A DNA stretch of 64,000 nucleotides from Steroidobacter agaridevorans (GTDB lineage Bacteria > Pseudomonadota > Gammaproteobacteria > Steroidobacterales > Steroidobacteraceae), in contig NZ_BLJO01000008.1 of NCBI RefSeq assembly GCF_009932555.1, positions 391,781 through 455,780 of the forward strand. Direction: 5' to 3'. Both the position numbers and the translations under genes were made by a program. How positions within the stretch are numbered: the first letter of the stretch is position 1; every line of letters begins with the position of its first letter. Of this stretch, positions 1-8,967 are shown piece after piece. Below the pieces are notes generated by a model. That model was given only the letters and a program-made list of their open reading frames with translations. It did not search any database and was not told the origin of the DNA.

Positions 1-899
1 AAGTGACGGTGAATCCCGACGATCGTGCGCTCGGACGTGAGGCGTTGTTGATGGCGCTGCGAAGCTTCGATGCGCTGTCGCCGACGATCACGGACAAGCT
101 GGATGCCGCGCTGCTGCTCAATTCCGGATTGAGGACACGCATCATCGCCAACTTCGGCGCGGGCTTCGAGCACATCGATCTCGAAGCAGCGAAGCGAGCG
201 AATCTGGTCGTGACCAACACGCCCGATGCACTGACCGACGCGACCGCGGAGCTCACGATTCTGCTGATCTTGATGGCGTCTCGTCGAGCGGGCGAGGGCG
301 AGCGTCTAGTGCGTGAAGGCAAGTGGACGGGATGGGCCCCGACTCAATTGCTTGGCACCGACGTGAAGGGCAAGACATTGGGCCTGGTGGGCTTCGGTCG
401 CATCGCCAAGGAAGCGGCACGTCGAGCTCGCGCGGCGTTGGGCATGCGCATTGCGTATCACTCGCGCAGTCGGGCCAGCGCTGACGAAGAGAGCGCGCTC
501 GGCGCCGAACATCACGCAACGCTCGAGAGTTTGCTCGCCGCGTCCGACGTGATCTCGTTGCATTGTCCGGGCGGCGCGGCCACGCGTCACTTGATCAACG
601 CGAATACATTGGCCCGGATGAAATCGACCGCAATCCTGATCAACACGGCGCGTGGCAGCGTGGTCGATGAGGACGCCTTGGCCAACGCGCTCGCGCAACG
701 GCAGATCGCGGCGGCGGGTCTGGATGTGTATGAGCGCGAACCGGCCGTGTCGCCAGCGCTGCGGGAGCTGGAAAACGTCGTGCTTTTGCCGCATCTCGGC
801 AGCGCAACGCTGGAAGCGCGTACTGCCATGGGCATGCAAATGGCGGACAATCTGGACAGCTTTTTCGCCGGCCGAACGCCCCCGAACCGTGTCGCCTGA
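1..899 (+). CDS. 2-hydroxyacid dehydrogenase (hydroxypyruvate/glyoxylate reductase type), 5' end cut
   Basis: NAD(P)-dependent D-2-hydroxyacid dehydrogenase that reduces glyoxylate or hydroxypyruvate to glycolate or D-glycerate in the cytoplasm. The readable part is 298 residues. It shows the Rossmann motif GFGRIA near residue 130, the catalytic Arg in INTARGSVVDE, the Glu in DVYEREP and the His in LLPHLGSAT, in the family order. Usual length is about 320 residues and the frame is open to base 1, so roughly 20 N-terminal residues, including the true start, lie upstream. The GTG at base 3 should not be taken as the start. The stop overlaps the start of the glycerate kinase by 11 bp, so the two are co-translated and probably act in sequence: hydroxypyruvate to glycerate to phosphoglycerate. 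Confidence 0.85.
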   Translation, partial: VTVNPDDRALGREALLMALRSFDALSPTITDKLDAALLLNSGLRTRIIANFGAGFEHIDLEAAKRANLVVTNTPDALTDATAELTILLILMASRRAGEGERLVREGKWTGWAPTQLLGTDVKGKTLGLVGFGRIAKEAARRARAALGMRIAYHSRSRASADEESALGAEHHATLESLLAASDVISLHCPGGAATRHLINANTLARMKSTAILINTARGSVVDEDALANALAQRQIAAAGLDVYEREPAVSPALRELENVVLLPHLGSATLEARTAMGMQMADNLDSFFAGRTPPNRVA

Positions 900-1707
900 A
901 TCGCAATCCGCCGCCGACATCATCGAGCACGCCATCCGGGCGAAGTTCGCGTCTACGCACTCCCGGCATCCGCTCATCGTCGGCGTGTGTGGCAGTCAGG
1001 GCAGCGGCAAGAGCACCGTCTGCGGGACACTCACGACGCGCTTCACTCGAGCGGGCCTGAAGGTCGCGAATCTTTCTCTCGACGATTTGTATTTGCCGCT
1101 CGCTGAGCGGGTGACGCTGGCGAAGCACGTGCATCCGCTGCTTCGTACGCGGGGCGTGCCCGGCACGCACGACACGAAACTCGGCGTTCACACATTGAAT
1201 GCGCTCGGTCACGGCGGACAAGTGCCGCTGCCTCGCTTCGACAAGTCGATCGACGATCGTCGGCCCAAGGCCCAATGGGATTCGGTCGAAGGGCCGGTGC
1301 AGTTGGTGCTGTTCGAGGGCTGGTGCGTCGGCGCGCGGCCGCAAACACTCGGGCCGCTGGATCAGCCGGTGAATGCCCTCGAAGCGAACGAAGATGTCGA
1401 TGGCCGCTGGCGCCGCTACGTGAACGATGCGCTCGGCGGTGAATATCAGCGCCTGTTCGGCAAGATCGATTTCCTGGTGCTGCTCGCGGCGCCCTCGTTC
1501 GATGTCGTTTTGAAATGGCGCACTCAGCAGGAGCACGAGCTGCGCGACCAGTCCGGCAACAAGTCAGGCGTCATGAGCGACGCGGCGCTGGTGCGTTTCA
1601 TTCAGCACTACGAGCGCCTCACCCGTCACATCTTGATCGAGATGCCCGGCCGCGCCGATCTGGTGATTCGCCTGTCGCCTGAGCGTGCGGTGCTCGGCCG
1701 CTTCTAA
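889..1707 (+). CDS. glyK: D-glycerate 3-kinase-like P-loop kinase
   Basis: Predicted cytosolic kinase that phosphorylates D-glycerate to 3-phosphoglycerate, feeding the product of the preceding reductase into glycolysis. The 272-residue protein has a Walker A motif, GSQGSGKS, at about residues 35-42 and continues as in the plant/yeast-type GLYK family (uridine-kinase-like P-loop fold), which is unrelated to GlxK/GarK. The GTG start at 889 lies inside the 3' end of the reductase and leaves about 30 residues before the P-loop; the frame is open further upstream, but that stretch is only a shadow of the reductase. The TAA stop shares bases with the TAG stop of the convergent glycosidase gene (overlap CTAA, 1704-1707), leaving no room for a terminator. 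The exact substrate is inferred from family and neighbour. Confidence 0.75.
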   Translation: MSPESQSAADIIEHAIRAKFASTHSRHPLIVGVCGSQGSGKSTVCGTLTTRFTRAGLKVANLSLDDLYLPLAERVTLAKHVHPLLRTRGVPGTHDTKLGVHTLNALGHGGQVPLPRFDKSIDDRRPKAQWDSVEGPVQLVLFEGWCVGARPQTLGPLDQPVNALEANEDVDGRWRRYVNDALGGEYQRLFGKIDFLVLLAAPSFDVVLKWRTQQEHELRDQSGNKSGVMSDAALVRFIQHYERLTRHILIEMPGRADLVIRLSPERAVLGRF

Positions 1708-4700
1708 GGCAGCGGCCGCAAGCCCTCGGCGCGCACGCGCCAGCCTTCCTTCGGAAAGCCGGGTAGATAAGTGAGATCGCCGTCCCATCCTGCCGCCATC
1801 AATCCAACAGCGAGCAGCAGTCCACCGTTGGAGGGGAAGTAAGTTTCCGCGAGGCGGCGGTAACCCGCATCTGCGTTAGCGTTGCCAGTCGATGTCGGCA
1901 CGAGATCCGCTGCGTGCTCATTGAGATGCACTCGAGGCGTCATGCCACTCACGCCGAACTGGAAATTTCTCGAGCGGGACAGCAGGAAGTCCACAGCCTT
2001 GTCCGGCTCGTGCAGGCGCGCCGCAGTCATGGCGAGCAGTGGAAAGTCCCAGCCCCATGTCTGTCTCAGATCCCAATGGGATTCCACCGCACGCAGCGTG
2101 CGACGCATGGTTTCTCGGTCGACGCTCGAGCCCGGCAGCAGACCCAGAGCGCCGAGGAAGGATGGATGATCGCGATTCCAACATGCCTCGGCCGTGTTTC
2201 CGCTGGAACATTCTGGACTGCGTGCTTGCTCCCACTGTTCAGGGAACGACTCGACCGCCAGATACAAACCATCCCGCTGCGGCAGCGGCGAGAGCTTCTG
2301 TAGCACACGATCCCATTCGGGATTGCGCGGCAGCTTCAGCCGTTCGCGCCAGCTCTGCGCCGTGGCCAGGCCGAAGCGAAAATATTCAAGCTCGAACGTG
2401 GGATTGAACGTCGTAAGCGGCGGGAACACTTCCTGCGCGGGAATGAGCGGCGGACCGAGCACATAGCGGTCGGTTTTTTCGTCATAGTGCGCAAAGGATG
2501 CGAGCAGATCGGCCGTTTCGAACACGAGCTCCCGATACTGGGCCAAGGTGACAGGGTTCGGTCGATCGCGGTAGATCAGCTCCGCGAGAAAGATCGGATG
2601 CGGCTGCTGCCACATCAGAAATGGCGTGATGGTGCTCGGGCTTTCGCGCCCTTCGGGTCCCACCATCTTCGGCCACCACGCACCGCTCAAGCCGTGCGAG
2701 GCCGCGCGCGCCTTGGCTTGAGGCAGGTGTTGCTGATACCAGGGCATGCTGCGTTCGAGCAGCTCGGTCCGACCCCACTGTGCGAAGTGCGCAGCGTGCC
2801 AGGGGTGCATCTCCATGTGGAACTTGCCGTTCCAGCTGTTGGAGAACAGGCCTTCTTCCTGCGGAGGCAACGTGCCGGCGCCGTTCAGCGCCATCAGATA
2901 TTGAGAGAGCACGACGCGCCGCTCGAGCTCCTTCGCTCGCGGATCCGTGCTGCCGGAAAAATCGATCACGCCGCCGTTGTTCCAATAGGAATTCCAGTGG
3001 GTGGTCACAGCGTCGTGAGTGTCCGACGCCGAGGGCAATGGTTGCTGGTGCCGCTCGGGAGAGAACAGCACGCTGAAGCTGAAGACGCCGTCACGATCCT
3101 TGGGTCGAACTCGAATCGAATGCGGACCGACAGAATCGAAGCTCGCATCCGCATCGCTGGCGACCGCGACGAAGTAACGGGTGTCGTCGAGGCGACGTTG
3201 CAAGGAGATCTGGCGCGCGCTCTTGCTGAGCACTTCCGTCGTGTGACGCTCCGGATGCTCCCAGTCCGCCGGATTCGGATTGAGCTGAGCCGCGACGCCC
3301 GGAAATTTCAGATCGACGCCAAGCCGCGAAGGCTCGATCGTCGGCGCCTTGATGCTCACATGGAGCATGTCGAGCCGAGGATGCACGCTCGTCTCGATAT
3401 CGATGGGCTGGCCTTCGAACTCGAAATGGCTGTGCAGCGTCCCGCTCCACATATCGAGCGTCTGTCGAGTCGCCTTCAGATCGGAGAACTGGGCCGGCTT
3501 GCCATTGGTCGACAGCAGATGCAACGACACGCGACCCAGGGAGAAGCGATGCGGATTCTCTCGCAGCCACTGAATCTCCGGACGCTTCGCTTCCGACCAA
3601 TCGCGCAGCCACGGATATTGCTGTCGCTGACCGCGAACGTCGATGGTCTTCAGGCTGTCCCCGTACTTGAACTGCTTCGGATTGGGAAAACTGTGCCAGG
3701 TCCACTGCGCCTGCGTCAGCAGCGGTGTCAGCGAGGAGTACTGCTCCTGAAAGGTTTGCAGGCCGGTGATGTCGGCGGTGAATGCGATGTTGCCGTTGCC
3801 GACCATGAACGGCGAGGCCGGATCGATGCTCGTCAACGTGGGATGGTTTCGGGTCACCAGCGCCTGGCGATCGATGCTCGTGTCCTCGACACGCACCCAG
3901 TCGAAGTCGGCGATGCCGCCCGCCTGGTTGGGAGTAAACGTGAACAACGCCGGCCGCGCGCCTTTCCACCAGCTGAACATCAGCTTCGCGCGAGTGCCAA
4001 ACGGCTTGAACGTCTTGCCGTCGTCGGTGCTGTAGGAGTAGCGGGCGAACTCGTCATCGACGTTCACGCGCAGTAGCAGCGACTCTGCGCTGACGACGTC
4101 GCCGACCGTATCCGTGCCTGCATAAGAGAAGGTGAGACGGCGCTTGCCCGATTGTTGCGTCAAGCCGATCCAGCTCGGGCGCTTGCCAAACATAGCGAGC
4201 CCCGCCTTCTGACCGTCGCGCATTTCGCTCACCAGGATGCGCGTCGTGATCTGCGATGAGCGGCCATGCAGCACTTGAGTCAGCGTGTTTCGGGCGCTGA
4301 CGAAGTTCTTCGCCGGCATCGCCTTCAGCCGCAGGTGGCCGCGACGCTCGCTCAGACTCCAGTTCGAGTCCGCCGGGTTGTGATTCCATTCCCATTGCAC
4401 GCCGAGCTTCGGGTCCGAAAATTCATCGGATGTTTGAATCTGCACCGGCTCGAACTTGCCACCGATGTCTGGCGCGCGGTGTGACAATACGGGCTGACCG
4501 TTCGGCGCGCCCGGGATCAACTCGCCCATTACCGGCCAGCCGTCCTCCCAGCGCACCGGTTGCATGTGAACGATGCGCCCATACGCTCCCGTACTGTTGA
4601 AATGCAAGAACCAGCCTTCGCCCGAAGGTGTTTCGACGTAACCGCCCTGATGTGGCGCCTGCACGTGCGTCGTTCCTTTGGAGAGCACGGTGCGGATGTC

Positions 4701-5486
4701 ATAAGGACCGTAGATGTTCTTCGATCGAAGCACCGCCTGCGGTCCTTCGCCGACGCCACCGTACGGCGCGAAGATGTAGTAGTAGCCATCGCGCTTGAGC
4801 AGCTTCGGTCCTTCGAGAATCGGCAGCCGCACTTTGTCTTCGACGATCACTTTGCCGGCATCGAGCACCTTCGTGCCGTCGGCGCTCATTCGGCGCAGGA
4901 TCAGTGGACCCGCGCCGACGCGCGAATGAACCAGATAGGCGTTGCCATCGTCGTCCCACAGCGGGCACGGATCCTCGAGATTGGGTTCGTCGATGACTTT
5001 GACGGGAGCGCTCCACGGTCCTTCGGCACGCGCGGCGCTAGCCATGAACACGCCTTCGGTGGGCGTTGCGAAGTACACATAGAAGCGCCCCTCGTGAAAA
5101 CGGATGGACGGCGCCCACACGCCGGCGGCGTAGCGGTGGCCCATCCTGGTGTTGAAAGGAATGCGCTCGGTGGTGTCGTCGAATTCCACCGGACCGGGCA
5201 GGTCGTAATTGGCGTCGAAATCCAGCCGCGGCAGCACGTGACCGAGCAGCGTCCAGTGCACCAGGTCCTTGGATTTCAACACCGGCACGCCCGGCGAGAA
5301 ATGAAACGTCGAGGCCACCATGTAGTAGCTGTCGTCGACGCGGATGACATCCGGATCCGAGTAGTCCGAATGCAGGATGGGATTGCGATAGGCCGTGGGC
5401 GAGTCGGCGAGCGCGGCGCCCGTCGGGTCGACGAGCGTCGCGGCCAGAAGCAAAGCACCGCTCAGGGCAAGGGCAATCGACTTCAT
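1704..5486 (-). CDS. Exported two-enzyme fusion: GH43 glycosidase + C-terminal (alpha/alpha)6-type glycosidase
   Basis: A 1260-residue secreted protein. Residues 1-27 form a signal peptide (MKSIALALSGALLLAATL...ALA). Residues about 33-330 are a GH43 five-bladed propeller with the three acidic residues in place: the DPD base Asp near 44, the pKa-modulating Asp near 172 in EDPCPLWDDD, and the acid Glu225 in LEGPKLL. This suggests beta-xylosidase or arabinofuranosidase activity. Residues about 345-545 look like the GH43 beta-sandwich. From about 550 to the end a second module follows (a beta domain, then helical repeats with MEMHPWHAAHFA and TPFLMWQQPHP) that resembles six-hairpin glycosidases, but I cannot assign a GH family. 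ATG 5486 gives the signal peptide, so the open frame up to 5927 is ignored. It lies 65 bp downstream of the TonB receptor, probably in the same transcript. Confidence 0.82.
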   Translation of the reverse strand: MKSIALALSGALLLAATLVDPTGAALADSPTAYRNPILHSDYSDPDVIRVDDSYYMVASTFHFSPGVPVLKSKDLVHWTLLGHVLPRLDFDANYDLPGPVEFDDTTERIPFNTRMGHRYAAGVWAPSIRFHEGRFYVYFATPTEGVFMASAARAEGPWSAPVKVIDEPNLEDPCPLWDDDGNAYLVHSRVGAGPLILRRMSADGTKVLDAGKVIVEDKVRLPILEGPKLLKRDGYYYIFAPYGGVGEGPQAVLRSKNIYGPYDIRTVLSKGTTHVQAPHQGGYVETPSGEGWFLHFNSTGAYGRIVHMQPVRWEDGWPVMGELIPGAPNGQPVLSHRAPDIGGKFEPVQIQTSDEFSDPKLGVQWEWNHNPADSNWSLSERRGHLRLKAMPAKNFVSARNTLTQVLHGRSSQITTRILVSEMRDGQKAGLAMFGKRPSWIGLTQQSGKRRLTFSYAGTDTVGDVVSAESLLLRVNVDDEFARYSYSTDDGKTFKPFGTRAKLMFSWWKGARPALFTFTPNQAGGIADFDWVRVEDTSIDRQALVTRNHPTLTSIDPASPFMVGNGNIAFTADITGLQTFQEQYSSLTPLLTQAQWTWHSFPNPKQFKYGDSLKTIDVRGQRQQYPWLRDWSEAKRPEIQWLRENPHRFSLGRVSLHLLSTNGKPAQFSDLKATRQTLDMWSGTLHSHFEFEGQPIDIETSVHPRLDMLHVSIKAPTIEPSRLGVDLKFPGVAAQLNPNPADWEHPERHTTEVLSKSARQISLQRRLDDTRYFVAVASDADASFDSVGPHSIRVRPKDRDGVFSFSVLFSPERHQQPLPSASDTHDAVTTHWNSYWNNGGVIDFSGSTDPRAKELERRVVLSQYLMALNGAGTLPPQEEGLFSNSWNGKFHMEMHPWHAAHFAQWGRTELLERSMPWYQQHLPQAKARAASHGLSGAWWPKMVGPEGRESPSTITPFLMWQQPHPIFLAELIYRDRPNPVTLAQYRELVFETADLLASFAHYDEKTDRYVLGPPLIPAQEVFPPLTTFNPTFELEYFRFGLATAQSWRERLKLPRNPEWDRVLQKLSPLPQRDGLYLAVESFPEQWEQARSPECSSGNTAEACWNRDHPSFLGALGLLPGSSVDRETMRRTLRAVESHWDLRQTWGWDFPLLAMTAARLHEPDKAVDFLLSRSRNFQFGVSGMTPRVHLNEHAADLVPTSTGNANADAGYRRLAETYFPSNGGLLLAVGLMAAGWDGDLTYLPGFPKEGWRVRAEGLRPLP

Positions 5487-5551
5487 ATTTTCTGCAAATC
5501 CCTGTGGCGGCGTGACGGAATGGGGGGCACCGTCACACCGCCACCTTTCGA

Positions 5552-8500
5552 TCATAACGTGCGCACGGTCATGCCGATGAACATGGTGCGGCCGTTGTAG
5601 TCGTAGGTCGCAGGCCACGTGTTGGCGCGGATCTGCGCGCTGCCGACCACCGGCGGATCGTCGTCGGCGAGATTGTTCACGCCGCCGAAGAATTCCACCT
5701 GCTGGCCCCACTCGTAAGAGAACGAGAAGTCCAGATAGTTCTGCGAGTCCAGGCGCGGATTCACCAGGTCGGCGTAGGCCGGCGCAGTCGTTCCCGCACG
5801 GGTCGGGAGCAGATAGCGATCGACCGTCACATCGTCGATGAATCGATGCCGCAGGCTCAGGCTCAGCGGCCCGGTCGTCCAGGTGAAGCGAGTCACGCCC
5901 TTGTATTCGGGAATGGGCTCGCCGCAAGTGGTGCCATAGGAGCCGACGCAGCGGTTCTTCACGTTCGGGAACGCCTGCACCGGCGTCGAAGTGAACTCAT
6001 TGGTCTTGGTCCACGCGGTGCTGATGTTCAACGTGCTGCCGTTGCCGAACAAGCCGAAGCCGAAGTCGAAGCCGTAGCGAGCCGACAGATCGTAACCGGA
6101 GGTTTCGAGGCCGCCGGTGTTCGCCTGCCGGATCTCGGCGTAGTACGGCACGCTGATCTCGCCCGTCACGGGATTGCGGTTGATGGCCTGGCAGAACTCG
6201 CTGTCGATGTCCTGAATGACGTTGAAGCACAGGTTCAACGTGTTGTTCAGGCCGCCGCCGAGCTGCGCGATCGCGCCATCCAGCGTGATGTCGAAGTAGT
6301 CCAGCGTCACTGCCAGCTTCGGCAGTATCTGCGGCGTGACGACGATGCCGAAAGTGCGAGTGTCGGACTCTTCTTCGCCCACTTCCGGATTGCCGCCGAA
6401 CAATGCCGGGATGATGGTGTTCGGCTGCACGCCGGCCGTGAACACCGACGCCGCCGGAACGCCGCTCGCGACACACAGCGCACGCACGTCATCCGTTCGA
6501 CCGGAAGCGGGTTGCTTGTCGGAGCAAGGATCGGTTGCCGGCTCGACGCTCTGACGCAGACCGCCGTACAGATCGTTGACGTTCGGTGCGCGAATGGCGC
6601 GCTGGAATTGACCGCGGAACGCGACGTCTTCGTTCAAGCGCCAGTCGAGACCGTAGAGATACGTCCAGACCTTGCCGACACCCTCCAGATCGTAATCGGA
6701 CATACGGAACGCGCCGTTCGCCGTGAGGTCGTCGATGAACGGCAAGCCGCCGAGCAGCGGGATGCGCAACTCGCCGAAGATTTCCTTCGCCGTCACATCG
6801 CCCTCGGTGGGCAGGCCAGGATTGAAGCCGACGACATCGCCCGAGCGCAGGAACTCGTCCGGCACGAACTGCGACGATGCATACCGCCACTCTGCGCCGA
6901 GCGAGAAGGCCAGCGGACCGGCGGGCAGATCGATGATCTGGCCGGACAGCGTTGCGGCTGCGACCTGCAGTTCCGCTTCGGTCGAGTTGGTCGCGCCGAT
7001 CGCGATGGCGTCGACGCCGGCTTCCGAAATGTTCTGGCCGAAGATGTTGAGCAGCGGGTCCGCGCTACCGTTCATCAGCAGTGCACTCGCGAACCGGCTG
7101 CGAGAAACGTTGCCGGACTGACGGCTCGTCTCTTCGGTGCGCGCGAAGGTGTAGTAGACATCGTAGGCGAGGTTGCTGAGGAAATTCTCCGAGACATCGC
7201 CAATGTCGCCGCGCACGCCCAATGCCATGCGCCACACGTTGCGGTCGGAAACGTTCTCACGCAGACCGACTTCAACCAGGCGACGACCGACGTTGATTAC
7301 CGCGAAGCCGTCATTCGGATTGTTGACGCGCGAGCTCGAGCCGGTCGTCACCGTGGTCGACCGGGGCTCCGCCAGGTCCAGCTGTCGCAGGACCTCATTC
7401 ATACCGGGAATATCCGCGAGGTACGGATTATTGATGTTGAACAGGAACGGCCCGCTGATGTTGGTCGGCGCGAGCTGCTGATCGACGCGGTTGTTACTGA
7501 AGTGGAACTCCAGATAGCCGGTCGCTTTGTCGGTGAAGTCGTAATGACTGAACGCGTTCACCATCCAGCGTTCCTGCGGCACTTGCAGATAGTTGTCCGG
7601 GCCGAGGTTGAAATCATCCTGCGGTGTGAGGGCAGGGCGCACGGTGGTGCCGTCGTCGCTGAATGTGAAGCCACGCGAGCCCATGCCGGTCAGGCCCGCG
7701 GCCGCCAGCGCGTCGTTCAAACCAGGAGTCGACGTGCCCGAATTGAAGGTGGGCACGCCGGTGAAACGGCCGTTGGGAATATCGCCGCTGCCGCCCGCGA
7801 TGAGGCCCGGCACGCCGCCCGCGGCACGACACGTCGAGCCCGAGGGCACGGCGACCGGAACGCCTGCATGATTGCGGCTCGCTGAGGCGGGAGTCACGCA
7901 ACCATCGGACAGAGAGTCGTACGCCCATTCGCCGCGCTCGCCGCGAGTGATGGCGCCGCGATTGAGATAGTTCACAGACACCACCGCATTACCGCGACCC
8001 TCGGCGAAGTTGCCGCCGACCGTGAGGTCGATGTTGTAAGTCGGCGTGGTGGTCGGACTGTCGTAACTCGTTTGCGCCGTTGCTTCGACACCTTCGAAGT
8101 CGTCACGCATGATGAAGTTGACGACGCCGGTGATGGCGTCGGAGCCGTACACGGCCGAGGAGCCGCCGGTGACGACTTCGGTGCGTGCGATCAGCGCCGT
8201 CGGAATGGTGTTGAGGTCGGTGACCTGTTCCGGTCCGTAGATGGCGAAGCGTCGGCCGTTGACCAGCACCAGGTTGCGGGATGCGCCGAAGCCGCGAAGA
8301 TTTACATCGGCGGTGCCGCCCGGCACCGTGTTTGCCGAGGCGCCGCCGTTGGTGGAGGCGACGAACTGAGGCGCATCGCTCAGGATCTTTTCGACGTTCG
8401 GTGCGCCCGAGAGTTTTATTTCTTCCACACCGATGACGCTGACCGGCGTCGAGGTGTCGATGCCCTCGCGCGCGATTCTCGAGCCCGTCACCAGCACCTC

Positions 8501-8626
8501 TTCCACTTCCGCGCGCTGCGTGTCTTGTGCCAGTGCCGCTGCGCCTAAAGTGGAACCCGCGAATACCACGCCGAAGCCGAGCGCAGCCGCTCGCCGGCGA
8601 TGTTTACATCTCCCGATCATTTTCAT
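5552..8626 (-). CDS. TonB-dependent outer-membrane receptor (large, carbohydrate-locus type)
   Basis: Outer-membrane beta-barrel importer of about 1024 residues. A signal peptide ends near ALAQ; then come a TonB-box-like EEVLVTGSRI, a plug domain (NVEKILSDAPQF, VNLRGFGASRNLVLVNGRRF, GGSSAVYGSDAITGVVNFI) and a long barrel ending in a C-terminal hydrophobic strand. Proteins of this length and plug type are common in xanthomonads and caulobacters, where they import oligosaccharides. The gene is followed directly by the GH43 fusion and diverges from a Gfo/Idh protein, so a xylan- or arabinan-derived ligand is plausible. The ATG at 8626 lies only 2 nt after the AGGGGG Shine-Dalgarno sequence. The ATG two codons later (8620) has better spacing (8 nt) and may be the true start. 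Confidence 0.9.
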   Translation of the reverse strand: MKMIGRCKHRRRAAALGFGVVFAGSTLGAAALAQDTQRAEVEEVLVTGSRIAREGIDTSTPVSVIGVEEIKLSGAPNVEKILSDAPQFVASTNGGASANTVPGGTADVNLRGFGASRNLVLVNGRRFAIYGPEQVTDLNTIPTALIARTEVVTGGSSAVYGSDAITGVVNFIMRDDFEGVEATAQTSYDSPTTTPTYNIDLTVGGNFAEGRGNAVVSVNYLNRGAITRGERGEWAYDSLSDGCVTPASASRNHAGVPVAVPSGSTCRAAGGVPGLIAGGSGDIPNGRFTGVPTFNSGTSTPGLNDALAAAGLTGMGSRGFTFSDDGTTVRPALTPQDDFNLGPDNYLQVPQERWMVNAFSHYDFTDKATGYLEFHFSNNRVDQQLAPTNISGPFLFNINNPYLADIPGMNEVLRQLDLAEPRSTTVTTGSSSRVNNPNDGFAVINVGRRLVEVGLRENVSDRNVWRMALGVRGDIGDVSENFLSNLAYDVYYTFARTEETSRQSGNVSRSRFASALLMNGSADPLLNIFGQNISEAGVDAIAIGATNSTEAELQVAAATLSGQIIDLPAGPLAFSLGAEWRYASSQFVPDEFLRSGDVVGFNPGLPTEGDVTAKEIFGELRIPLLGGLPFIDDLTANGAFRMSDYDLEGVGKVWTYLYGLDWRLNEDVAFRGQFQRAIRAPNVNDLYGGLRQSVEPATDPCSDKQPASGRTDDVRALCVASGVPAASVFTAGVQPNTIIPALFGGNPEVGEEESDTRTFGIVVTPQILPKLAVTLDYFDITLDGAIAQLGGGLNNTLNLCFNVIQDIDSEFCQAINRNPVTGEISVPYYAEIRQANTGGLETSGYDLSARYGFDFGFGLFGNGSTLNISTAWTKTNEFTSTPVQAFPNVKNRCVGSYGTTCGEPIPEYKGVTRFTWTTGPLSLSLRHRFIDDVTVDRYLLPTRAGTTAPAYADLVNPRLDSQNYLDFSFSYEWGQQVEFFGGVNNLADDDPPVVGSAQIRANTWPATYDYNGRTMFIGMTVRTL

Positions 8627-8696
8627 AGCCCCCTATGAAGAAATTTGTTGGCCACCCGCGCCGACGGCGTGAGCGGTTTTGAATCGTTTTGATGAT

Positions 8697-8822
8697 TACC
8701 GGCTCATGCCGGCGACCCCGGTTCGTTCCCCCTGCGAGTTACCGCTATCATTTCTTGCCGCCATGACCGGCAATGAGCGAGAATTATCATAGTTGATTGA
8801 AGTTGGCTAGAGGCCGGTCATG
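8697..8822. promoter_or_regulatory. Divergent promoter region with three CATG(A)CCGGC-type elements
   Basis: The 341-bp gap (8627-8967) between the divergent TonB receptor and Gfo/Idh genes contains no gene. It has a short inverted repeat, CCGGC-TCAT-GCCGG, at 8699-8712. It also has a perfect 10-bp inverted repeat pair, CATGACCGGC (8762-8771) and GCCGGTCATG (8813-8822), whose centres are 51 bp (about five helical turns) apart. The related element CATGCCGGC recurs at 8705-8713. Repeated half-sites on one helical face between divergent genes suggest a dimeric repressor able to loop DNA. No regulator gene is adjacent, so the cognate protein is unknown. Confidence 0.45.
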
Positions 8823-8967
8823 TCGCTCGCGACTTTGGCCATGCCTGCGACAATCAACCGAGGCGCGCGCATTAAGCAGACAAATCTTTCTGCGATGGTG
8901 CTCGCCGTGGTTCCGGCGCGGCGCGCGTGGACCGCGACAAAATACTTATTTTCCAGGGGTTTCATGC

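Noticed and set aside
2487-4076. Long plus-strand open frame antisense to the GH43 fusion
   Set aside because: Arg/His-rich translation without any domain; high-GC DNA gives such shadows opposite real genes. The same applies to 5846-7885 (+) and 49768-52104 (-).
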